NCBI GenBank assembly: GCA_030789695.1
Contig: CM061133.1
Coordinates: 99,033,128 to 99,097,127, forward strand
DNA length: 64,000 nucleotides
Source of the DNA: Scilla litardierei
Lineage: Eukaryota > Streptophyta > Magnoliopsida > Asparagales > Asparagaceae
Reading direction: 5' to 3'
Position numbers and translations under genes: made by a program. The notes under the pieces are model-generated. The model did not search any database, was not told the origin of the DNA, and worked only from the letters and a program-made list of their open reading frames with translations. The first letter of the stretch is position 1; every line of letters begins with the position of its first letter. Positions 23,429 through 34,127 of the stretch are shown here, one piece after another.

Positions 23429-25196
23429 AGATGATACAGCAGGCCAGATGCTACAGCAAATGATACAGCAGGAGCAAGAGAAAATGCCAGATGATACAGC
23501 AGGCCAGATGATGCTACCGCAGGCCAGATGCTCAGCATTCAAGCTACAGTCTGGCTACAGCTGGCCACATTATTTCATGCAAAATCAAATGCCATACTTT
23601 CATGCTCAACATTCATGCTACATCAGGTCATGTCACAAAAATACAGCAAGAGCATAGAGCAAAGAGCATTCATGATACATCAAGAGCAAAGATCAACTTT
23701 AAGCATGCTACAGTAAGGCCAGATCATCACATAAAGTTCAATGCTAATGCAACTCATAAAAATACAGCATGCCAGAGCATCAATTATCATGCTACAGCAA
23801 GAGCAAAAGCCCAACTTCAACTAACTAAACAAGTGTCAAATGAAGAGAACTCAATTCAACAACAGGCTAAGTGGCAAGAAAAAAATTCCCAACTCCCAGT
23901 TAATCATCAAAGAGCAAGCTCAAATGATTTAAAGCTACAGAAAGAGCAAATTGGAATGTAGCATAGCTACAGCAGTCCTGAGAATCTGATGGCATGCTAC
24001 ATCAAGATCAAATGCCAAGAGCCATCATAAACTTAGAGCAAAAAATGTGCTTTTGATTTCAAGCTCAGAATTGCAACAAGAAATCCCAAATTCAACTACC
24101 AAACCAAGTGTAAAATAAAGAGAACTCAATGCAACAACATGCCATGTGGCAAGAAAAAAATTACCAACTCCCAATTATTCATCAAAGAGCATGCTCAGCT
24201 GTTTTCAAGCTACATAAAGAGCAAACTGCCAAGAGCCATCATAAACTTAAAGCAAAATGAAAAATGTGCATTTGATTTCATGCTCAGAATTACCACAAGA
24301 AATCCCAAATTCAACTACCAAACCAAGTGTTAAATGAAGAGAACTCAATGCAACATAATGACAAGTGGCAAGAAAAAAATAATTACCTCCCAGTTACTCA
24401 TCAAATAGCAAGCTCAAAACGCTACAGCAAGAGCAAATTGGACTGCTGGAGCATAGATAAAGCAAGCTAGAGCATCTGATTTCATGATACAGAAAGAGCA
24501 AGAGAAAATGCAGATAGAAACAGCTGGCAAGATAAAATTGTCACTAACATTCCTACTGATGGGCTACAGCTTATTGCTACCTCACCACATCAGTTGTTTT
24601 TCAATAATTAGCACTCACATAATTTATTTGTACATGTCCACTTCTGGTTGCTTGCAACTAGTTCCTATATTATTTGCCCATTATTTCCCAATGCATGAAT
24701 TGAATCCAACCAAACCCACTTTTGAGCATGCTTAAACCACATATGCTCTGGCCTGCTGTAGCATGAATAAAAATTATCATAAGCCATTTCTTTAATATTC
24801 TGAACCAAATAAGGGAATTAAGGATCCTAATTGCTAGCCCTCCAGAATTTCAGTTCAATAAGCCATATTATCATCATTGGGCTATATGATCTAACTTCCA
24901 AATTGGACTGCTGGTTTGTGTTAACGTTGAAGTGAAAGTAAGTTGGTTTCACTGTTCAATAAGCCACAAATTGATCTAAAATCCATGGGTTGAGCAAGAG
25001 AGACAGCAAATAAGCCAAGCAAATAAGAAAGAGTAAATTGGACTGCTGAAGCATAGATACAGCAGGCCAGAGCATATGCTGTCATGCTACAGCAAGAGAA
25101 AAATGGCAAGAAAAAAATTCCCAGCTCCCAGTTATACATCAAAGAGCCAGCTCCACTGAATTCAAGCTACAGCAAGAGCAAATTGGAATGATGGAG
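23424..25196. repeat. Low-complexity repeat field within the PIF/Harbinger element
   Basis: Built of short words such as GATACAGCAGGCCAGAT, GCTACAGCAAGAGCAAA and CATGCTCAGCATTC. A longer unit of about 230 bp recurs near 23815, 24087, 24313 and, in part, 25060, containing AAGAGAACTCAAT, GTGGCAAGAAAAAAAT and TCATCAAAGAGCA. It lies directly against the broken end of the transposase. The open frames in it are repeat translations. Confidence 0.75.
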
Positions 25197-25562
25197 CTAG
25201 ATAAAGCAGGCAAGATTCATTGCCAACTGCTCCTCGATTGATACTTTATTACTGTCTTTGAGACTACAGCTTTCTCGCATTAACGTAGCAAGATTCAGGA
25301 AAGCCTCTCTATGCATTCTTAAGTAGTGTAAACAACTACTATCAGAACCAAACAGAATTCGATGCATGTGTGATTTTCTATGAATATCACGAATTGCTGA
25401 CGGATCCCTAGGTAGAGGGAGATCACTATCGTCATCGTATAACTCCATGAATATAATGGTAAAAATGATAGCAGCCACGGCCAAAGCACACAATGAAAAA
25501 CCCAAATTTTCTCCACTTTCATCCATCAAAACCTTTTTTGCATCAAACATATATTCAATCAT
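25197..25562 (-). pseudogene. PIF/Harbinger transposase N-terminal fragment (ALP1/HARBI1-like)
   Basis: About 120 residues on the minus strand. The segment 'CLHYLRMHREAFLNL' followed by 'KDSNKVSIEEQLAM' matches the conserved N-terminal region that precedes the DDE nuclease domain in plant Harbinger transposases and ALP1-like proteins. A hydrophobic stretch ('LCALAVAAIIFTIIF') lies nearer the N-terminus. In intact relatives the protein continues for some 250 residues into the catalytic DDE domain. Here it changes within a few codons into the ACAGCAAGAGCAAA repeat field and stops. The nuclease domain is absent from the element, so this copy cannot be active. Confidence 0.75.
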
Positions 25563-27193
25563 ACGTTGTACAAGGCATTTACATTTGTAATAAAATCGTG
25601 CAATTTACATATAAACAGAACAACTTGCGAAGTGAGAAGGCATAGCGCACATGTGACTTTGCTAGGTGAAATATTAATGTTGTCTATATTTATACAAAGG
25701 GGAAATATTAATGGGGATAAAATATTAATTCATATGGCATAGATAAATATGAATACGTAATATTAATGCTTCATAAATAGAAAAAACTATGTACATGTGA
25801 CATCACAAATTGTATACTACATTTAAACATATGCCAAACTATTTATAAATTTAAAGCCTACAAGTTTCATTGAATACCAAATGAAACATCCACCACCAAT
25901 CATGTTTAATCCACTCATGAATCCATAACAATTGCCCTCAGATTATTAAGCATTTAATTTTCTTTGGTGGTTTCTTGACATACGTCAAGCATACCCTACC
26001 AATTTACCAACGTTGCATCATCAATCCAAATCCAGAACCTCTTAGGGTCTGTTCATTTGTGTTTAACTCACTGCACTTGTCTCATCATTGGGCTCTTTTA
26101 CGTAGGGTTCATATATTTAGGTACCTCGTAATACTTCTGCTGTGCTAGCCAATTTCATCCAATATAAATTTCAAGCCAACATAATTTATTTCTCTTCAAC
26201 CATACAACTTGAACACCCATACAAATTGCATACATTTCATGAATTATTACCCACGAGCCCTCCGAAGTGCATAATACATACTGGATTTTTTAAAAGCCAT
26301 CTTTTCAGCCACATGTTGGGTGTATCATCATTGGGCAATAATCAGTATATAACCGACATATTTACGGATTCATATGGATTGCGATTGCTTGGTGAAATGT
26401 AACTTATCGTTCATGCCTTCCCGTATGGGATGTGGCGAATAATATCTACCACCCATAAGTTGCACGAAATTTTCATCGAAATACCCACGTATATAATCGT
26501 TAGCCCATGCATTTCAGTTATAAATCGAAAAAATTCCGCATGTTTCAGCAGATCACAGCCACCACTTTTACTGAAATCTTGCCCTAATTTGACAAATAGA
26601 GCTTGAAATTATCAGAAATTTTATACCTCAGTGAGCAGAGCTGTTCGAGGAGCAAAGATGATGCACGTACAGAACCAAAGATACCTCAGTTCCAGCGGCA
26701 GATCACCCGCAACCGCCGATGAAGCACAGCTGTAACCTCGCCGTTCATCCAAATCCCTCCACCTCAACCCTAGATTCAGATTTATAGATCCAACGAAGAA
26801 GATATCGCAACCTTAGCTTCAGATCTTGCAAGAAAGAGTAAAAACTCCCATCTTTTCCTCCTTCTAGGGTTGAAAAATCTCAAAAATTCCGACCGTTGAG
26901 GGAGCCGTTGGGGGAAGAGGGGAGATGGAGCGGCTGCAGCAGTGTGGATATGGGTGATCACAAGCTCGAGGGACCCACCAGATGGAGATTCACAGCTGAA
27001 ATTGCCGCAAAGCCCAGAGATCGTAACGGCGAGAAAGTGGAAGCCACGTCGACGAGAGCAACGAAAACGGCAGCGGGATTGAACAAGCAAAGGTGAAGTG
27101 GGGAGTAAATGTGGGGAAAAGTGCGAAATAGTGGGGGGAACAGTGAAAAACCAACTCAATTTCACTTCAACTTTAACACAAACGAACATGCCC
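25563..27193. other. PIF/Harbinger right non-coding region
   Basis: AT-rich to about 26600, then a more GC-rich stretch near 26640-27100 which, read on the minus strand, would be the transposase 5' leader. No protein in it is recognised. It ends in the right terminal repeat. Confidence 0.55.
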
Positions 27194-28240
27194 TAAAAGA
27201 AAAGGTGGTGTTTTTGCGAAACGTTGGAAAAAGTACACTTTTCCCGGCGTGTCGCTGAAACGTTGGGAAAAGTACAACATTTACAGGCGTTTCGAGAAAA
27301 CGTTGAGAAATGCCAATGGTATTTATCGGCGTTTAGCTGAAACGTTGGGAAAAGTCCAGTATGTGCAAGCGTTTTTTTTCAAGTGTTGGGAAATGTCAAT
27401 AGTATTTACCGGCGCTTTCATAAAACGTTGGGAAATGTCAATGATATTTACCGGCGCTTTCATAAAACTTTGAGAAATTTCATAGTTTTTTCGATGTGGG
27501 ACTAAACAAAATGATAGCATTTGCCGGCGTTTTTAGTAAAGTGATGGGAAAAGTCTGGAATTTACCGACATTTCTAGTAAAGCGCCGGGAAAATTTTGAC
27601 ATTTACCGACGTTTTCTGGAAAGCTCTGGGACATGTCCAATATTTACCAACGTTTTAGTAAAGCACCAGGAAAAGTTCGACATTTGACGGCGTTTTTCGG
27701 AAAGCGTCGGTAAATTCTAGCATTTTCAACGTTTTAAAAAAGCGTCAGAAAAAGTCACGCATTTGTCGGCGTTTTTCGGAAAGCGCCGGCAAAAGTCCAG
27801 CATTTCCCAACGTTTTAAAAAACCATCGAGAAAAGTCCCGCATTTGCTGGCATTTTTGGAAAGCGCCGGCAAAAATCCAGCATTTCCCAACGTTTTAAAA
27901 AGCGTCGGGAAAAGTCCAGCATTTACTGGCATTTTTCGGAAAGCGCCGGCAAAAGCCCAGTATTTCTCAACGTTTTAAAAAAGCGTCGGGAAAAGTCCAT
28001 CATTTGCGTGCGTTTTTCGGAAAGCGCCGGCAAAAGCCCAGCATTTCCCAACGTTTTAAAAAAGCGTCGGGAAAAGTCCATCATTTGCGTGCGTTTTTTG
28101 GAAAGCGCCGGAAAAAGCCCAGCATTTACCAACGTTCTTATAAATGCTGGTAAAAGTCTGGCATTTGTCGACATTCTTATAAACGCCGGCAAATGTGGAA
28201 ATACCAGTAGACATTTGCGAACGTTTATAAGCATCAGAGC
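27194..28240. repeat. CACTA subterminal repeats (right part of the small CACTA)
   Basis: Repeated units alternate CCCAACGTTTTAAAAAAGCG with TTTTTCGGAAAGCGCCGGCAAAAG. They form local inverted repeats around GCCGGC. The same units occur in the complete CACTA at 29654-36519. Open frames through the array on both strands are artefacts of its periodicity. Confidence 0.8.
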
Positions 28241-29650
28241 TCAATAAATAACAGTCCCCTCAAGGGAGGATGGAATCATTCCCATTTAAAAAGTCCCATT
28301 TTTTACTTTGAGATTTATTATTATCTCCCGTAAGTAGTCATTTTAGGGTTGACGGAGCCAAAGCCGGGGGATCAACCCGTCGTTCGACTCGCTTACGCCT
28401 TTGACGGTCGTGGGACGCCATAGGCCATGCGACCGCGTAATTGTAGGCCGAGGGAGAGCCCCCCCGAGGTCCAACCGTGTCCCTTAACAATCTCATACAA
28501 ATCCACGAAAGTGTTGGACGCCAACAGATTGGAAATTAGATACGGGAGGATCTGTTAGATTATTAAGTCACGTGAACCTCGCGAAACAGAAGAAACCGAC
28601 TGTCAACGTGGGGTACGTTCTCCAGAGGCTAACGATGGATCAACATTGTGCGGACAAGAGAAACCCATGTGAAGTGTTTATGACGAAGACAGAATATGTA
28701 TGGACTGAAAATGAAACTGAGACGATGGCTGATATTGGTGGGGAGTGAGGCCGACCCACGCGGAACGCTCGTGTTACACGCTAGCAACCACCGCCTCACA
28801 TACATATGGAGAGGTTTCAAGGCCAGGCGCAGGGAATAACGGGTGAAAGAAACAAAGACAGAAAAAGAGGAGTTTTGTAACAATGGCGCAATACATCTAA
28901 TCAAAGATGCTTAATTTGGTGGTGGTGGCGCAGTAGCAGTAGGTTGGGACGTCTCCATCCAATTTCACACTTTCTGACCCTTAAATCTGTCTCCACGTCT
29001 GTATCTTGATGCTCCGCTTTCACCCTTACCAACAGCCTGATCACGTAAAAGCATATGAAGGAAGGCGAAGCAATACATGTTAACCCTCGCCCGACCCGGT
29101 TGATTTGCCAGTGCGGCGTTAGGCTGCAAACAAATGGAGATATGCAATGAACACTAACAGCCTAACTGATTATATTAAAGAATCATACAAAATGATAGGT
29201 GATAAACGCAAACTTTTACATGGAATCTCCATAACTTGAATGTAATTAAAAGATATAGAGGTGATTGATGATGGTTCATCACGGACCCAACCTATCAATC
29301 GAATCGAACACAATGATAGACTATAATCAGTGTTTTAGATAATGCAAGTGTAATAGGCGTCAAATCTTGCCAACCAACCAAGCACCTACTCTGACACCAA
29401 ACATCTCCTACATGTTAGGAACCCCAATGGCTTTGGAACCAACTCTTTTGACCGATGCTCCAACAGTCTCCTTAACAAAGTAAGGTAATGAGTTTTTGAC
29501 TATTAGTTTCCTCAGTAGGTATTATTTGTTTGACTAGAATGCTACCTGATATTTTCCCTAAGCAAGTATGGAATTGGGAACCATCCAAGACTAAAAATAA
29601 TAACCAAATCACACGATCTGTTTCGGGGTGTTTTCTCACCACTGATTGAT
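28241..29650. other. Unassigned sequence between two CACTA elements
   Basis: No transposon terminus or clear gene. GC-rich at about 28340-28480. ACTCTGACACCAAAC near 29388-29402 resembles a minus-strand primer-binding site (TTTGGTGTCAGAGT), but no LTR boundary accompanies it. One exon-like stretch is listed separately. Confidence 0.4.
28965..29123 (-). pseudogene. Possible terminal exon of an unrecognised gene
   Basis: On the minus strand a good plant acceptor (CCATTTGTTTGCAG) ends at 29124. The open frame that follows codes about 52 residues and stops at 28965-28967. Composition looks protein-like, with 'NMYCFAFLHMLLRDQ' followed by a basic, Gly/Arg-rich tail 'SRYRRGDRFKGQKV'. No upstream exon could be paired with it before the CACTA insertion at 29651. 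I do not recognise the family. It may be a gene fragment left by insertions or carried by a transposon. Confidence 0.3.
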
Positions 29651-29653
29651 ATA
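29651..29653. repeat. Target-site duplication ATA (left)
   Basis: ATA precedes CACTACTAAA; the same 3 bp follow the other terminus at 36520-36522. Confidence 0.85.
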
Positions 29654-29689
29654 CACTACTAAAAAAATGACTTTTACCAACATTTTTAT

Positions 29690-30190
29690 GCCAGCGTTTT
29701 AAAGAAACGTTGGCAAATGTCTATTGGTATTTCGACATTTGCCGGCGTTTATAATAACACCGGCAAATGCTAGACTTTTACCAGCGTTTATAAGAACGTT
29801 GGTAAATGCTGGGCTTTTCCCGATGCTTTTCGAAAAACACTGGCAAATGCAAGACTTTTCCCGACGCTTTTTTAAAACGTTGGGAAATGCTGGACTTTTA
29901 CTGGCGCTTTCTGAAAAACGTCGGCAAATGCGGGACTTTTCCCGACGTTTTTTTAAAATGTTGGGAAATGCTGGACGTTTGCCGGCGCTTTCCGAAAAAC
30001 GCCGGCAAATGCAGGACTTTTCCTGACGTTTTTTGAAACGTAGGGAAATGCTGGACTTTTGCCGACGCTTTTCGAAAAACGCCGATAAATGCGAGACTTT
30101 TTCTGACGCTTTTTTAAAACGTTGGCAAATGTTGGATTTTTGCCGATGCTTTTCGGAAAAAAAGTTGGAAAAAGCTAGACCTATCCCAAC
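29690..30190. repeat. CACTA left subterminal array
   Basis: About eight units of roughly 60 bp of the form GGACTTTTGCCGGCGCTTTC followed by GAAAAACGCCGGCAAATG. Each is an imperfect inverted repeat. Confidence 0.85.
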
Positions 30191-31139
30191 ATCTTAATGT
30201 AAACGTTGGTAGATATAGTAAGGTGGAAAATGTTTTAGTGGCAGTCTTGTAAATTTTTAATGGCCAACTTGTAAATAAATGAATTTCAACAAGCCTTAGT
30301 GGCAGGCTTGTAAATCGAACAAACAATTAGACCCCAGGTTCATTATTAATCATCAAACACACACAGCCAACAAAATCCATTTAAAATGTAACAAGAAAAT
30401 AACTAGTTAACATAATGAAAGAAAAAAAAATATATAAGGGCTTCTAATTTGCATCAAGAAGGGGGAGATGAGATGAGCCTGTGGGGATTTGAGTATTTCA
30501 TATTATTGTACAAGATCTAAAATCACAAAATCCCAAATATTGCTGAACATGTCGCGAAATTGACCATCGATCCATGTGTTACAAGATGTTCCATTGCTCT
30601 GAAACTGTTGAACTTGCAAAAATCGGATCGAAAGTCAAATAACGTCGACGTCACTTGATTTTTGATATGTTAACCATTCATAATGTGTTGAACACGGTAA
30701 AAAATATATTTAAAAACTAAAAACAAATAGGGTATATGTGTATCAGCGCGGGAAAAATTCACACACTAACAAACTTTGTATATACATTGTTCTCTATATT
30801 TGAATTTGGGATAAAACGTCACGTTTGCATCTGCAAATGACAAATGCAGTGCCCCATGGATCATGTGTAAGTGATATCCAACCTCAACAGCATGAAAATC
30901 AATAATATCATGAATGATGATGGATGATTTACTTTTGGCTTAGCATTAAGATGATTTTTAGGCACGTATAATACATGTGAGGTGAAAAAAATTTGGGTTT
31001 ATAAATAATTTGCATATTTGCAATGCAATTAATTTATGTACAATACTTGTACACATTTTAGGCACGTGAAATATTTAGATGTGCAGCTGTTTAATCGCTT
31101 GGAGTTGTACTTTTGTGTAAAATGAGGCATCATCTACTT
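30191..31139. other. CACTA interior, nothing recognised
   Basis: AT-rich. A short duplicated motif, TTAGTGGCAG(T/G)CTTGTAAAT, lies at 30236 and 30296. No open frame of note. Confidence 0.5.
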
Positions 31140-31522
31140 TTCAGCGGCCACGAAATTTTTCCCTCCAAAATTTCCCCGAAACCCTATTAGCCGCCACCCT
31201 AGAAATTCTAACGCCCTTCGGAAATTAAGTCTGTGTGCATAAGTATCTCCAGCGTGAACACAACGCCGCCTCTGTCACGTTGATTAGAGCTAAGGGATCG
31301 ATCGTCGTCATCGGAGAATTTGGTCAAGGGATCAATCGCCAACCTGAAGGCCGCCGTCGCCGACCTAAAGGCTGCCGTCACCGACGTGACACCGTTCCCG
31401 ACACAGCCTAACTCTGTCAACTTCTAACCCTAATTTCGTCTCCGATCCCTCAATATCTGCCGATTGAAATCAGGATTGAGTAGTGTTGAATCTCCCAATT
31501 TGTTGATGTTGCAGAATCAAAG
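31140..31522 (+). promoter_or_regulatory. Gene-leader-like sequence with splice donor
   Basis: The region is richer in C/T than its surroundings, with CGAAACCCTATTAGCCGCC and CTAACCCTAATTTCGTC stretches typical of plant 5' leaders. It ends at a strong donor (AAAG|GTAAGCTT, GT at 31523). It may be the first exon of a lost transposase transcript or a captured host leader; no downstream coding exon was found. Confidence 0.3.
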
Positions 31523-31992
31523 GTAAGCTTGATTGCTTCACAATTTGTTGGCAGCTTCGTGCTAGCTTAGTTTTTTGGTTGGAAGGCCTAAGCATTCTAT
31601 GCTATCTTAATATGAAATCTGTGTTTTTTTGGCCTAGCTCCATTTTGCGTGATGCATTATCATCCTTATCTGTGTTCCCCTGTCAAATGAGGAGAAAATC
31701 AGTTAAAATATGTTTCTTTTATATTATCGTTTTCCTTTAATGTTTCCATGTTCAATTATAATTGGAAATTTGTAATATTAGTTTGTAATAAGGAACGTCG
31801 AAAGATCGTCTCCATTGTTGTGTGTTGCTGCATTGCCATGAAAGTATATTTTTGGATTGGTGTAGGATGCAAGGACAACTTTCTAATTTTCTGAACCTCC
31901 TATAAGAATATTAGTCTCAGGTGATGTACTCATTGTTGAATCTGTTAGAATAAGAAGTGCAGAATTTTGAAATATTAAAATTCAATAACACT

Positions 31993-32097
31993 ACATCTCT
32001 AGGCTAAAAAATCAAATGATTTGCCACATGTAATATTAAAAGCATATACGAGATCATGTACATCTCTAGGCTAAAAAATCAAATGATTTGCCACATG
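31993..32097. repeat. Direct repeat of 38 bp, two copies
   Basis: ACATCTCTAGGCTAAAAAAT...GCCACATG occurs at 31993-32030 and 32060-32097, identical by eye, with 29 bp between. Confidence 0.9.
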
Positions 32098-34083
32098 CCT
32101 AACTCGAGGAAAATGTAACTAATCATGAAAAAAAATTCGCATTTATATGTCAACAGTTGCTTCATTTTGCCCATCTTTCTTCTCCAGCCGAGTACAAACT
32201 TCTTTTGCAAATCCCTGCCGATGCTAGGATAGAACAGACCATGTGGGTGACAGAAACTCTTGGGACTAGATCACAAAAGCTCTCTCAAAGGACCGAAAGT
32301 AATATAAACCAAAGATGCGCTCAAAACATTAAAATTAGATCAATAAAAAATGAATGAGTGACAGAAAATTGTGCTGTCAAATGGGGAGACGTACAATTAA
32401 TCTAAAAAGTAGGATTGAACCGCCTGTACTATCTGAGTTTTTGACTAAAATTGATATATTGCGCAGAAGTTGAACATGCAAAATGCTCAACGACTTTTGT
32501 GATTTAGTGAACAATCATTTTGAAATGAGTTCAACCCTACCGAAGTTCATTGAATTGGGTTGATAGCTTTCAGCAAAGTGTGAGCTTGTCTTGAGGTTTT
32601 GGATGGATTTGCTCAAGCTTATTAAAGTAAGTAGCACAATGGGTTTTTGATTGAGTTTCACCTGTTTCAGCTTAATAATCAGAGTTTGAGATTCAATTTT
32701 GAAGTTTCCTTGTAATATTAGACCAAAAAGATAGTATCTTCAACTAATTGATAGATGATGGATACAGTTTTTTAGCTCCTATTGCACACCTGTCAGTATA
32801 GTATCTCGCATGGATGCATCCAAAATTGGAAGTTATCACACTTTTTAAGCAAAAAGATTCAGACATACAGAGAGCCCTCTCATTCACAGAGGTAATAGGG
32901 AAGTTTGGCAGCAGTTGAAAGCAATTGCATGAAAACTATTAAAAATACAAAACTTCCAGCATTTTAAATTCAAAACTTCAGACTTTTAAGTGCACACCTT
33001 TTCGACTTCTGAATAGCGAACCACTAATCATTCATCTACCAATGATATCTATACAAGTACAAATAAATCTGACAACAACAGATATAATTATATTTTAAGA
33101 AAAGGCCAAATAAGAAATATTATTACATACCATAACCAAATGTCATTATTCACATGTATAACTTCAATTAGTAATTTTATGACACGGGCACCCTGTTAAA
33201 ATAATGCACTCTAATTCTTCGCTAGTGTAGTAGTTTGGCCCCCAATATACTAGCTGTGGAGGTCTCTATCATTTTTCATTATTTACATCATGCCGAGTTC
33301 CCATCAAAGAGGCACCATCTTATATTGGCTGCAAATACACTTTCATGTATCTAACATGTTTATGCTAGTGATGAAGAAGAGAAGAATAAACTTTCATGTA
33401 TGTATCGTATCTGAAATGTCCCTCGTATGTTGGGTGCAAATAGAGGTTCCTGATGCTAGTAGCAGGCCGTCATGTAACTCAAGCGGAGGAAGTTATCCAG
33501 CAACAAATGAAAATTGAGTAAGTTATTCATTGAAGAGTATATTGTTTGATTTCAAATTTTTGGCAGGGATCTAACAGTAACCTGTCATTTGAGTCCTGAA
33601 AACTTACCTGATGTGGTTGGTGCATGCAGAATCTGCAGACGGTGAAGCATGAATCCCACATAATTCAACTGTAAGAATCCTTGTCTTTTATTCCTTTCTT
33701 GGATCTATAACATGCATATTCTTTTTTTAAAATTTATTTTCTATTCATTCCAAATGACAGTCATGCCATCTTGTTATACATGAAGCCCTGATGTCATAAG
33801 AAATCATGAGCTCCTGGAATACTGCGTAGTATATTAAATGTTGGTGATCATTTGTAATTACCTGTAAATAGATCTAGACTGGAGGAGTATAAGATAGATT
33901 AAAGTTTAATTTATTGTTATTAATATGACACAAATTAAAGCCATGTTTACTTTCCATGATAAACAAGGGAAAATCCGATGAAACTTATGCTCTCCAATTT
34001 CTGATGAAAACTGAGACCTGGTTCAGAACAAATTGACAGATCTAGATGAACTATATTACTATATTCTTCTTCTTTTACTACGT
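32098..34083. other. CACTA interior, no gene recognised
   Basis: AT-rich sequence with only short open frames (for example 32157-32357 and 33290-33517) and no recognised motif. Confidence 0.5.

Positions 34084-34126
<43 letters not shown>
34084..34126. repeat. Poly-G homopolymer, 43 bases
   Basis: An uninterrupted run of G on the + strand. Its length is likely to be unstable or uncertain in sequencing. Confidence 0.95.

Positions 34127-34127
<1 letters not shown>

Larger units (their letters stand above)
12372..27193. mobile_element. PIF/Harbinger element, TSD TAA, containing a nested LTR element
   Basis: The left terminus GGGCCTGTTCTTTTATGTTG and the reverse complement of the right terminus GGGCATGTTCGTTTGTGTTA form an imperfect inverted repeat. 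TAA flanks both ends (12369-12371 and 27194-27196), the usual PIF/Harbinger target. A truncated Harbinger-type transposase on the minus strand (25197-25562) supports the class. Removing the nested LTR element and its duplication leaves about 5.8 kb. The transposase lacks its catalytic part, so the element is not autonomous. It also holds a decayed GRF zinc-finger gene and a low-complexity repeat field. Confidence 0.85.
12246..28240. mobile_element. Small non-autonomous CACTA, split by a PIF/Harbinger insertion
   Basis: The left part (12246-12371) aligns with the terminus of the complete CACTA at 29654-36519, read inwards from its right end. The shared run includes TTTTTGAAGCG, TGGCAAATGTTTTCCCG and CGTTTTAC. 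The right part (27194-about 28240) carries the same CCCAACGTTTTAAAAAGCG/GCCGGCAAAAG subterminal repeats. Both extreme CACTA tips are eroded, so the outer limits are approximate. Without the insertion only about 1.17 kb remains, nearly all subterminal repeat, with no transposase. Confidence 0.7.

Noticed and set aside
26782..27189. 135-codon minus-strand ORF at the PIF right end
   Set aside because: It runs into the terminal inverted repeat and reads a Ser/Pro-rich leader. No transposase or Myb-like motif was seen.
27923..28247. Repetitive ORFs on both strands resembling a repeat protein
   Set aside because: Same subterminal repeat family; not a gene.
29388..29402. Possible minus-strand primer-binding site (TTTGGTGTCAGAGT)
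   Set aside because: No LTR terminus, PPT or duplication could be found near it; a single short match is not enough.
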